From: an uncultured Bacilli bacterium
GTDB lineage: Bacteria; Bacillota_I; Bacilli_A; RF39; UBA660
Direction of reading: 5' to 3'
Assembly: GCA_947629655.1 (NCBI GenBank)
Contig: CANREL010000011.1
Span: 1-32,454 of the forward strand
Length of the DNA: 32,454 nucleotides
The position numbers and the translations under genes were made by a program. Positions 24,351-32,319 of this stretch are shown one piece after another. Below the pieces are notes generated by a model, which saw only the letters and a list, made by a program, of their open reading frames with translations, searched no databases and had not been told where the DNA came from. Position 1 is the stretch's first letter; every line of letters starts with the position of its first letter.

Positions 24351-25058
24351 ATGATTCTAAAAGTAGAAAATTTAGTTAAAGAATATGGTAAGGGAATGGC
24401 TCTTACTAAGGCTTTGGATAATGTCTCTTTTACAGTAGAAGAAGGAGAGTTTGTCGCAATTGTTGGAGCTAGTGGAAGTGGTAAAAGTACTTTGTTACAT
24501 TTAATTGGTGGTGTTGATAAACCGACTAGTGGTAATATCATTGTTCGTGATAAAAATATTTATAAAATGAATGATAAAGAACTATCTAAATATCGTCGAA
24601 AAGATGTTGGACTAATTTATCAATTCTATAATTTAATTCCCATTTTAAATGTTGTAGAAAATATGGAACTTCCGGTTTTATTAGATAAGGGGAAAGTTGA
24701 TGAACTATTTGAAAAAGAACTCATCTCGCTTTTAAAACTTGATGAATATCTAAATTATTTACCTAATCAATTATCAGGTGGTACCCAACAACGTGTTGCG
24801 ATAGCAAGAGCTCTTTTAAATCATCCCGCAATCGTTCTTGCTGATGAGCCAACGGGAAACCTTGATTCTAATAACTCTAAAGAAATTATTACGTTATTGA
24901 AACTTTTAAACGAAAAATATAAACAGACAATAATTATGGTAACGCATGATTTAGAGATAGCCGATGAAGCTAAAAGAATAATAACAGTCAGTGATGGGAA
25001 AATAGTTAGTGATATACAAAAAGAAAATAATGAGGTAAATGATGAAGATATTATATAA
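24351..25058 (+). CDS. ABC transporter ATP-binding protein (MacB/LolD/BceA type)
   Basis: The 235-aa product has Walker A GASGSGKS (39-46), a Q-loop in YQFYNLIP, signature LSGGTQQ (141-147), Walker B with DEP (165-167) and His199 in VTHD. The short length and 'QFYNL' Q-loop place it with ATPases of FtsX-type permeases (MacB, LolD, BceA), which work by mechanotransmission to export or dislodge peptides and lipids. GAGGTGG lies just upstream. It overlaps the permease gene by 17 bases. Transcription appears to depend on the G8-spacer promoter. Confidence 0.92.
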   Translation: MILKVENLVKEYGKGMALTKALDNVSFTVEEGEFVAIVGASGSGKSTLLHLIGGVDKPTSGNIIVRDKNIYKMNDKELSKYRRKDVGLIYQFYNLIPILNVVENMELPVLLDKGKVDELFEKELISLLKLDEYLNYLPNQLSGGTQQRVAIARALLNHPAIVLADEPTGNLDSNNSKEIITLLKLLNEKYKQTIIMVTHDLEIADEAKRIITVSDGKIVSDIQKENNEVNDEDII

Positions 25059-27528
25059 ATTTACTTTGCGAAATCTTCTTAAAAATAAAAAAAGAACAAT
25101 TGTAACCATCGTTGGAACTGTTTTAGCGGTGACGCTTTTATTCGTTGTCGGTTTAGTTTCCTCTAGTATTCGTGATAATGAAATTAGAAATACTATTGAA
25201 TATAGTGGTGATCATCATGTCATGATTGACAATCAAGATATGAATGATGACGTTAAAAAAGCGATTGATAACAATTCTAAAATAGATCATTATTTGACTA
25301 TTGAAACTGTTGATACAATCGTTGATGAAGAAAATGAAGCAGAATATAAAATATTGAGTGCTTCTTTTGATTATTCGGATAACTTTGTTTTGACAGAAGG
25401 AAAACTTCCTACTAATAATAACGAAATAATTATTAATTTTGACTTTGCTAAATGGAGTGATGTCAAAATAGGTGATACTTATAGTAATGATGAAATAATT
25501 TATAAAGTAGTGGGAATCTATAATGAATCGAAGTTTGATCACTATGTTCATAATAGTGACTATATAATTCATACTGATACTTTTTATACAAAATCAGAGG
25601 GTAAATATCCAGAAAAGTATTACATCTATTTTAAAGACATGAAAGATACTTACAGTGAGAGTTATAAAATAGCCGAAGAAGTAGGTTTTGCTCGTCTAAA
25701 ATACCCTTTGAATCGTAGTGATAATCGTTATGAAAACATATATCTAAATGCAAAATACTTATCGTGGTTTGGCATTGGTAACAAAGAGTATATGCGCATG
25801 ATTAAGACTTGGATTGTTGTCATTATAAGCGTTTTAGCTATCTTCTCATCTCTTGCGATATATAATGCTTTTGCCATATCTGTATCAGAACGAAAAAAGA
25901 CATTTGGTATTTTTAGAAGTTTAGGAGCAACGAAGAAAAATGTTTTTTTGAGCGTTTTATTTGAAGCTTTCTTGATTGCTATTATTGCTATTCCTCTTGG
26001 AATTATTTTAAGTGTTTTATTAGCTTTTATCGTATCTAATATAATAAGTAGTAATTTTCCTGATACTGATTTTAAAGTTGTGATGTATCCATCATTTATC
26101 TATATTTCATTATTATTTTCAGTCATCATGATCTTTTTATCCGCAATCATTCCAGCTTTTAAATCTAGTCGTGTTTCACCACTTGATGCCATACGACTAA
26201 ATAATGAAACGAAGTTAAAGAAGAATAAGGTGAAAAAGAAAAAGGGTCTATTGAGCTTTTTTGGTCCTGAGGCTGTTTTAGCTCGTAATAATATTACGCG
26301 AAATAGGAAAAAGTATAGGAGTGCTAAACTATCTCTCATAATAAGTATTGTTCTTTTCATGGTCATTGGTAATATCATCAATTTAATCCTTGGAGAAATA
26401 GAAGAATATAAACCAGTAGAATACCCAATAACTCTATCAGTTGAAGATACGGGTAAAGGTGCAAATATAGTTAAAGAAATAACTTCTATAGATGAAGTTG
26501 ATAAGTATTTAGTTAGACGTTCATCGTTTGGTCGTATTCCGATAGAGACAGGTTATTTCACTGATGAATATCTAAATAAAGGTAGTAGTGATTATGAAAA
26601 AATGATTGCTAGTATTACTATTCAATCATACGATAGAAGTAATTATAATGCTTTAAAGAAAAAATATGGAGTTTCTGAGGACGTCATCTTTGTCAATAAG
26701 AATTATTTTCGTTATTCAGAGTCTGCATATGTCGATGATGAAGTTATTCCAATGTGGAAAGATGGAATTGATTCTATTAATGTCTATGATGTCAAAGAAG
26801 AAGAAAATGAAAACTTTACATCATTGAAAGACCAATATAAATATACTTATGATATAAATAATCCATATTATACTTTTGATAATTTATACTTTGTCGATGA
26901 TAAAGACTTTGAAGGTTATATTATCATGTCTAATGAAGAATATGATAAATATTTAGAAGTAGCTAAAGATCATTTACCATATATTCCTTCTTATGACATT
27001 GGTTTAAATTCTAAAAAGTATAAAGTTTTAGATGAAAGGATTAAAGATTTAGAAAATACTTATACAGAAATTAGTAATTATTATAATGAACTTGTCGAAT
27101 ACGAAGATTATTATAAGATGATTTATGGTTTAGAAGCTGGTGTTTATGCTTTCTTTGCTTTCATAATCTTGATAGCTGCTACTAATGTCATCAATACGAT
27201 TAATACGAGTATGGATTTGCGCAAACGCGATTTTGCAATTTTGCGAAGTGTTGGTCTATCAAAAAATTCATTTAATAAGATGCTTTTCTATGAAGGTTTA
27301 GTACTAGGTTTTGATGCCTTAATCTTCGGTCATTTAATTTCTGGTATTCTCATCTTTTTAACGATGATGTCTAATATTTTTGGTGATGAAATGGTACCAT
27401 ATCCATTTACTTATTTAATTATTTCGATAATTGGAATTTATGTAATTATTTTCTTGGCTATCTATTTTGCTTCACGTAAAGCAAAGAAGGCTAATATCAT
27501 TGAAACAATTAGAAATGATAATGTTTAA
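25042..27528 (+). CDS. ABC transporter permease with two FtsX domains
   Basis: The 828-aa product starts at 25042, 5 bases after GAGGT; the ATG at 25039 is too close to it. One membrane helix (about 18-40) leads into a first extracellular domain (about 41-250), then three helices (about 255-375) of an FtsX core with VSERKKTFGIFRSLGATKKN. A further helix (about 425-445), a large second extracellular domain (about 450-690) and a second FtsX triplet (about 690-815) with DLRKRDFAILRSVGLSK follow. This duplicated layout is that of Gram-positive MacB-like or antimicrobial-peptide transporters. Substrate unknown; the surrounding regulator and envelope genes suggest a cell-surface or peptide cargo. 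Confidence 0.88.
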   Translation: MKILYKFTLRNLLKNKKRTIVTIVGTVLAVTLLFVVGLVSSSIRDNEIRNTIEYSGDHHVMIDNQDMNDDVKKAIDNNSKIDHYLTIETVDTIVDEENEAEYKILSASFDYSDNFVLTEGKLPTNNNEIIINFDFAKWSDVKIGDTYSNDEIIYKVVGIYNESKFDHYVHNSDYIIHTDTFYTKSEGKYPEKYYIYFKDMKDTYSESYKIAEEVGFARLKYPLNRSDNRYENIYLNAKYLSWFGIGNKEYMRMIKTWIVVIISVLAIFSSLAIYNAFAISVSERKKTFGIFRSLGATKKNVFLSVLFEAFLIAIIAIPLGIILSVLLAFIVSNIISSNFPDTDFKVVMYPSFIYISLLFSVIMIFLSAIIPAFKSSRVSPLDAIRLNNETKLKKNKVKKKKGLLSFFGPEAVLARNNITRNRKKYRSAKLSLIISIVLFMVIGNIINLILGEIEEYKPVEYPITLSVEDTGKGANIVKEITSIDEVDKYLVRRSSFGRIPIETGYFTDEYLNKGSSDYEKMIASITIQSYDRSNYNALKKKYGVSEDVIFVNKNYFRYSESAYVDDEVIPMWKDGIDSINVYDVKEEENENFTSLKDQYKYTYDINNPYYTFDNLYFVDDKDFEGYIIMSNEEYDKYLEVAKDHLPYIPSYDIGLNSKKYKVLDERIKDLENTYTEISNYYNELVEYEDYYKMIYGLEAGVYAFFAFIILIAATNVINTINTSMDLRKRDFAILRSVGLSKNSFNKMLFYEGLVLGFDALIFGHLISGILIFLTMMSNIFGDEMVPYPFTYLIISIIGIYVIIFLAIYFASRKAKKANIIETIRNDNV

Positions 27529-27546
27529 AATTGCTAAAAAAACTAG

Positions 27547-27575
27547 TTGAAAATTTAAATCTTTTAGAGTAGAAT
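27547..27575 (+). promoter_or_regulatory. sigma-A-type promoter of the SGNH hydrolase gene
   Basis: TTGAAA (27547-27552), a 17-base spacer and TAGAAT (27570-27575), followed by AGGAG (27588-27592) and the ATG at 27601. Confidence 0.65.
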
Positions 27576-27600
27576 AGTAAATTACTTAGGAGATAGATGT

Positions 27601-28830
27601 ATGAAGAAAAAAATAATATTTACAGCTTTGTTTTTTGTAACTCTATTCTTATTCGTGTTATGTTTGACAAAGTATGTATTTTCGTTTTACTACACTTTTA
27701 AGAAAGGAGATAATTATTATCACACTAGTGTCAGTGAGAACATAACGATATTCAATTATGGTAAAAAAGTAAAAAAAGTAAGTTATTGTTTTACTAAAGA
27801 AAAGACATGTAATGACTATTTAGATTATGATACAAATCTTTCAAAGAGATTGATAAATATATCAATAGATTATCCAGATTCTATAGAAAAACAACGCATT
27901 TGTGTAAAGATTACTACTGATAATGATAAAATAATTTCTTGTAATAGAAAAGGTTATGTAGTTGATTCAACTGAACCAGTGATTTCATCTTTGTATGATG
28001 AAATAATAGTTTATGATGAAAAGACTGATCCAACTACTTTCTTCAAAGCAGAAGCAGTTAGTGGTATTAAGAACTTTACTTGTAATTATGAAAAGAGCTC
28101 TATTAAATGTAAAGCTACTAGTAAAAATGGATTATCATCTACTTATGAAAAGGGTATTTCTTTGAGTGAGAAAAATATTCTTGAAGGAAAATCAGTTTTG
28201 TTTACTGGTGATAGTATTGTTGAAGCATCTAAGATATTAGATCAATATGGTGGATGGGCTAGTCGTGTCGGTTTTGCTAATGACATGGATTGGTACAATT
28301 CAGCAGTTGGTGGAGCTACGATTGCGAAGACGAAGAAGAGTCATATCTTAAATCAAATAACAGAAAGAAAAGAGAAGATATATGACTATATCATTTTACA
28401 AGGTGGATTTAATGATGCCAATATAGGAGTACCATTGGGAGAAATCTCTGATAGTTTTGATGTCAAAGATTTTGATAATAAAACTTTTGCTGGAGGTTTG
28501 GAAGAATTATTTTATTATACTAAGAAGTATAATCGAAATTCTAAAATTGGTTTCCTAATAACTTATCAAGTTCCTAATATAAAAACACCTATTGATCGTA
28601 AGAAACAGACTGAGATGATAAGACAGATATGTGATAAATGGGAAATACCATATTTGGACATGTTTGATGGAGTTATCTATGAAGATGGTAAAGTGAAAAC
28701 TTATACTGAGCTTTTAAAAGTTGAAACTGGAGAGTATTTGTTCAATGGTGACCCTACTAATGTTCACATCGTTAGTAAAGGGTATGATGTTTCTTCTAAA
28801 TATATAAGTGTTTGGATGAAAACTTTGTAA
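27601..28830 (+). CDS. membrane-anchored extracellular SGNH/GDSL hydrolase
   Basis: The 409-aa product has an N-terminal membrane anchor (about 6-29), a beta-rich, cysteine-containing extracellular region (about 30-195) and an SGNH hydrolase domain (about 196-409). SGNH blocks: FTGDS with nucleophile Ser205, NSAVGG, LQGGFND and NVHIVSKGYD with His389. The usual D-x-x-H is not exact: the Asp is five residues before His (DPTNVH). Such domains add or remove O-acetyl groups on surface glycans. It precedes two membrane acyltransferase-3 genes, matching a split OatA-like arrangement in which the membrane protein passes acetyl groups to the outer SGNH partner, inferred. Confidence 0.82.
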   Translation: MKKKIIFTALFFVTLFLFVLCLTKYVFSFYYTFKKGDNYYHTSVSENITIFNYGKKVKKVSYCFTKEKTCNDYLDYDTNLSKRLINISIDYPDSIEKQRICVKITTDNDKIISCNRKGYVVDSTEPVISSLYDEIIVYDEKTDPTTFFKAEAVSGIKNFTCNYEKSSIKCKATSKNGLSSTYEKGISLSEKNILEGKSVLFTGDSIVEASKILDQYGGWASRVGFANDMDWYNSAVGGATIAKTKKSHILNQITERKEKIYDYIILQGGFNDANIGVPLGEISDSFDVKDFDNKTFAGGLEELFYYTKKYNRNSKIGFLITYQVPNIKTPIDRKKQTEMIRQICDKWEIPYLDMFDGVIYEDGKVKTYTELLKVETGEYLFNGDPTNVHIVSKGYDVSSKYISVWMKTL

Positions 28831-28852
28831 CATTTAATATTTGTGGTATAAT
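28824..28852 (+). promoter_or_regulatory. promoter of the acyltransferase pair
   Basis: TTTGTA (28824-28829), a 17-base spacer and TGG-TATAAT (-10 at 28847-28852). It overlaps the stop codon of the SGNH gene. Confidence 0.55.
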
Positions 28853-28868
28853 TTATTTGGTGATAGAA

Positions 28869-29933
28869 ATGAAAAAAGAGAGAAGTTCTAATTTTGAATT
28901 GTTGCGCATTGTTTCAATGATTTTGATATTGGTATTTCACTCTTTTTTTCATTCTTTTTCTTATTTAAATGATTTTTGTTATAACAAAATTTTATACATT
29001 TTAATAAGTTCATGGGGATTAGTTGGTGTATGTTGTTTCGTATTTATAAGTGGTTGGTTCAATGTCAAAGAAAATTATGTATTTAACATCAAACGAATAA
29101 TAAAATTGATTCTCCAAGTCATTTTCTATGGTTTATTAGTTTGTTTTTTGTGTAAAGTGACCAATTTTACAGATATTGGTTGGGCAGATATAAAGAAAAA
29201 TATATTAGTTTTATTCAATAGTGAGTATTGGTTTGTAACAGCTTATATATTCTTAATTCTGTTAGTACCATTTTTAAACAAAATTATTTTTTCACTAAAT
29301 AGAAATACTTTGAAAAAGTTGGTCATTTTATTAACAATTTTTAGCATATATAAGACGATATATGAATTTGGACCTCTCAGTGATATCATCTATTTCGTCT
29401 ATTTATATTTATTAATCGGTTATTTAAAATTGACTCCTAATAATTTCTTTGAAAGAAATGCTAAAAAAGGTTGTGTCATGTCATTTATTTTTACAATTTC
29501 GGTTTTCTTATGGATGTTTTATATGAATACACATCATCATATTCCTTATTTATTGAATAATCCGAGTTTAGTAATTAAAAGACATTCTGTCTTCATGACT
29601 GTTTGTTCATTATTTTTGTTTTACGTATTTAAAAATATGAAGATCAGAAATAGTAAATTCATAAATTTGATATCTTCAACTACTTTAGGAATTTATTTAT
29701 TACATGATAATTCACTTGTTAGAAAATGGGGTAATACTTTTTTACATTTACCTCGATATGTCCATTCTAGACGTTTTATCTTCTTGGGTGTTGGTGGATG
29801 TCTATTAATTTTTATAATTGGTATTGTCATTGATCTATTTAGACAGTACTGTTTGGAAAAACCGATAGTAGATAAAATTTTGAATAGGATAAATTTTTCT
29901 AAGATAAATAACTTTTTTAATAATTTGTTATAG
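28869..29933 (+). CDS. acyltransferase-3 family membrane protein (copy 1)
   Basis: The 354-aa product starts at 28869 behind GGTGAT (28859-28864); the longer frame upstream runs through the promoter. It has about ten membrane helices and the family opening SSNFELLRIVSMILILVFHS, in which the Arg and His of the first helix are the presumed acyl-transfer residues, then CCFVFISGWF in the second. The family moves acetyl or other acyl groups from cytoplasmic CoA onto extracellular carbohydrates. It is a clear paralogue of the next gene, with conserved blocks FYGL, YWFVTAYIFLI, LLIGYLKL and FFERNAKKG. Confidence 0.88.
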   Translation: MKKERSSNFELLRIVSMILILVFHSFFHSFSYLNDFCYNKILYILISSWGLVGVCCFVFISGWFNVKENYVFNIKRIIKLILQVIFYGLLVCFLCKVTNFTDIGWADIKKNILVLFNSEYWFVTAYIFLILLVPFLNKIIFSLNRNTLKKLVILLTIFSIYKTIYEFGPLSDIIYFVYLYLLIGYLKLTPNNFFERNAKKGCVMSFIFTISVFLWMFYMNTHHHIPYLLNNPSLVIKRHSVFMTVCSLFLFYVFKNMKIRNSKFINLISSTTLGIYLLHDNSLVRKWGNTFLHLPRYVHSRRFIFLGVGGCLLIFIIGIVIDLFRQYCLEKPIVDKILNRINFSKINNFFNNLL

Positions 29934-29942
29934 GTGATGGTC

Positions 29943-31004
29943 ATGGTTAAGGAAAGAAATTCTAATTTTGAATTATTGCGTATTATTTCAATGTTTTTAA
30001 TCGTTTTTTTTCATTCATTTTTACATGCTTTTGATTACATTAATGATTTTCATTACAACAAGATATTATATTTATTGATATGTTTGTGGGGTATTTTAGG
30101 TACGTGTTGTTTTGTCTACATAATAGCGTGGTTTGGAGTTCGAGAAGATTATAAATTTAAATTTAGTAAGATTTTAAAAATAATATTAGAGACAATTTTT
30201 TATGGTCTAGTCATAGTTTTAATATTTAAAATTTTTAATTGGGAAAAAATAACAGATCAGCATATACATGATGCTATTCTTTTCTTTTTTTCAACTAATT
30301 ATTGGTTTATGACAGCTTACATCTTTTTAATGTTTTTAATACCATCTCTAAATAAAATAATCTTTTCTCTTAAGAATAATGATTTGAAAAAATTAGTAAT
30401 TATTTTGACGATGATAACTGGTGTTTATAAGACTTTCTTCTGGGGGGGGTCTATTGGTGATGTCTTGTATTTTATCGATTTATATCTATTGATAGGATAT
30501 TTAAAATTAAATCCTGGTAATTTTTTTGAGAGAAATGCGAAAAAAGGTTTTGTTTTGATGAGTATCTTTTCCATATCGGTAGCTCTTTGGTTTTTCTATG
30601 TCAATACACATTTCGATAATAAATGGTTTATGGAGAATAGTACTTTTGTCAGTATTCGTTATTCATTCTTTATGACTTTGACTGCGATATTTTTATTTTA
30701 TATATTTAAAAATTTAAAAATAAAGAATTCTAAATTTATAAATGTCATAGCTGGATCTACTCTAGGTGTTTATCTGATTCATGAAAATCCTTTAATGATC
30801 AGAATTTGGAATAAAGTTTTTTCGTTTAAGAAGTATTTACATTCTAGAAGATTTATCTTTTTAGCATTGGGTAGTTGTTTTATCGTTTATACATTATCGA
30901 CAATAATTGACTTATTACGTAAATACATATTGAAAAAAATAAGAGCGGATAGAGTTTTAGAAAAGATAAATTTTTCGAAAATAGATAATTTTTTTAATAA
31001 TTAG
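29943..31004 (+). CDS. acyltransferase-3 family membrane protein (copy 2), contains in-frame G8 tract
   Basis: The 353-aa product starts at 29943, 4 bases after AGGTGAT (29932-29938). It is a tandem paralogue of the preceding gene with the same helix pattern and N-terminus (NSNFELLRIISMF, FFHSF). Differences: the second-helix motif is VYIIAWF where copy 1 has the common FISGWF, so a usually conserved Ser-Gly is lost. TGG-GGG-GGG encodes W167-G168-G169 where copy 1 has EFGP. One G more gives a stop seven codons after the start of the tract, and one less gives a stop about 17 codons on. At G8 the frame is open. Expression is therefore probably phase-variable at translation. Confidence 0.87.
   Translation: MVKERNSNFELLRIISMFLIVFFHSFLHAFDYINDFHYNKILYLLICLWGILGTCCFVYIIAWFGVREDYKFKFSKILKIILETIFYGLVIVLIFKIFNWEKITDQHIHDAILFFFSTNYWFMTAYIFLMFLIPSLNKIIFSLKNNDLKKLVIILTMITGVYKTFFWGGSIGDVLYFIDLYLLIGYLKLNPGNFFERNAKKGFVLMSIFSISVALWFFYVNTHFDNKWFMENSTFVSIRYSFFMTLTAIFLFYIFKNLKIKNSKFINVIAGSTLGVYLIHENPLMIRIWNKVFSFKKYLHSRRFIFLALGSCFIVYTLSTIIDLLRKYILKKIRADRVLEKINFSKIDNFFNN
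30442..30449 (+). repeat. G8 homopolymer inside the acyltransferase copy 2 coding region
   Basis: Eight Gs preceded by T (30441) and followed by TCT. It lies at codons 167-169, nearly midway through the gene. Confidence 0.95.
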
Positions 31005-31014
31005 AACTTTTATG

Positions 31015-31023
31015 TGTTATCAT
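31015..31023 (+). promoter_or_regulatory. thiI: possible extended -10 promoter of thiI
   Basis: TGT-TATCAT (31015-31023), 35 bases before the ATG. No -35 recognised and no clear terminator after the acyltransferase, so readthrough is possible. Confidence 0.4.
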
Positions 31024-31057
31024 ATTAGCGAATAAATTTTAGAAAGTGGGAAAATAT

Positions 31058-32245
31058 ATGGATAGAGTAATAATGATTAAATATGGAGAATTGACCACTA
31101 AAAAGGGAAATAGAAAATTTTTTGTAAATACGTTGTATTCTAATATAAATAAAAAGTTAAGGGGATTAGATGTAGATATTCATAAAGATATATCTAGAAT
31201 GTACATAGAGTTTTCTTTAGATCAATTAGATGAAGTTTTAAAGCGAATAAATAATATTTTTGGAATTCATGAATATGTCGTTGCGCATAAAATAGAAACA
31301 GATGTTGAAAATATTAAAAGTAATGTTTTGAAGATTATGAAGTCTTTATCATTTAAAACTTTTAAAATTGAAACTAAGAGAAGTGATAAACGTTTTCCAA
31401 TTCCAAGTTTAGAATTTTCTAGACAACTAGGAGGTCTAATTTTAAAAAATATTGATGGTATAAAAGTTGATGTTCACAACCCAGATATTTTATTAAATGT
31501 GGAAATTCGTGAAAATTATACATATATTTATACTAATCATTATCGAGGACTTGGTGGTTATCCGAATGGAACTTTAGGTAGAGGAATGTTGATGTTAAGT
31601 GGAGGAATTGATTCACCTGTTGCTGGATATTTGACATTGAAACGTGGAGTTAAACTCGATTGTATCTATTTTGAAGCTATTCCGCACACTAGTATTGAAG
31701 CTAGAAATAAAGTTATAAGTTTGACGAAGAAATTAGCTAAATATACTGATAGTATAAATTTGCATATCGTTCCTTTTACGACAATTCAAGAAGCTATTTA
31801 TCGTGAAGTGGAAGATGATTATTGCATTACGATAATGCGTCGCATGATGTATCGAATTACAGAAATTGTTGCTCGTAAAAATAATTGTATGATCATAACT
31901 AATGGTGAGAGTATTGGTCAAGTGGCATCACAAACTCTAACTAGTATGTCAGTTATCAATAGTGTTACTAATATGCCAGTCATAAGACCAGTTGCTTGTC
32001 TTGATAAGTTAGAAATTATTGATATTTCTAAAAAAATTGATACATATGATATAAGTATTTTACCATTTGAAGATTGTTGTACAGTATTTGTACCAAAGCA
32101 TCCAGTTATCAATCCGGTTCTTGATTTATGTGTTGAATATGAAAAGAGATTTGATTATCAAAAAATGATTGAGGATGCGGTTAACAATATCAATACGATG
32201 GTAATTGATGATAGTGTTGATAAAACTTTTGAAGATATTTTATAG
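31058..32245 (+). CDS. thiI: tRNA 4-thiouridine synthase
   Basis: ThiI adenylates U8 of tRNA and transfers sulfur to make 4-thiouridine; it can also serve thiazole synthesis. The 395-aa product has MIKYGELTTKKGNR at the N-terminus, a THUMP RNA-binding domain (about 60-165), the PP-loop SGGIDS (181-186) for ATP and the late block EDCCTVFVPKHP with Cys340-Cys341. It lacks the C-terminal rhodanese domain of the Escherichia coli enzyme, as is usual in Bacillota, where a dedicated cysteine desulfurase supplies sulfur. The ATG at 31058 fits the family N-terminus; a GTG at 31046 would add four residues. The ribosome site is weak (GAAAGTGGG). Confidence 0.95.
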   Translation: MDRVIMIKYGELTTKKGNRKFFVNTLYSNINKKLRGLDVDIHKDISRMYIEFSLDQLDEVLKRINNIFGIHEYVVAHKIETDVENIKSNVLKIMKSLSFKTFKIETKRSDKRFPIPSLEFSRQLGGLILKNIDGIKVDVHNPDILLNVEIRENYTYIYTNHYRGLGGYPNGTLGRGMLMLSGGIDSPVAGYLTLKRGVKLDCIYFEAIPHTSIEARNKVISLTKKLAKYTDSINLHIVPFTTIQEAIYREVEDDYCITIMRRMMYRITEIVARKNNCMIITNGESIGQVASQTLTSMSVINSVTNMPVIRPVACLDKLEIIDISKKIDTYDISILPFEDCCTVFVPKHPVINPVLDLCVEYEKRFDYQKMIEDAVNNINTMVIDDSVDKTFEDIL

Positions 32246-32257
32246 GTAATAATTACC
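32245..32257 (+). promoter_or_regulatory. perfect palindrome upstream of the spore-protein gene
   Basis: GGTAAT-A-ATTACC, 6-1-6. The loop is too short for an RNA hairpin, so a protein-binding site is more likely, if it functions at all. It begins at the last base of the thiI stop and lies 12 bases before the sigma-G-like -35. Confidence 0.35.
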
Positions 32258-32269
32258 ATTAAAATTGGT

Positions 32270-32298
32270 GTATGTTTTTTTACTTTTTTCACATTCTA
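32270..32298 (+). promoter_or_regulatory. sigma-G-like promoter of the SASP gene
   Basis: GTATG (32270-32274) matches the sigma-G -35 core GNATR. CATTCTA (32292-32298) matches the -10 CATNNTA. The spacer is 17 bases. The consensus is from established knowledge of forespore regulation. GGAGGTGA (32306-32313) follows. Confidence 0.65.
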
Positions 32299-32319
32299 TT
32301 AGTGTGGAGGTGAAAAAAC

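Noticed and set aside
30004..30011. T8 run near the start of acyltransferase copy 2
   Set aside because: T8 runs are common by chance at this base composition, and the run encodes hydrophobic helix residues matching the paralogue.
32258..32280. Terminator after thiI
   Set aside because: The possible stem (ACCA with TGGT) is only four pairs and merges with the spore-gene promoter; too weak to call.
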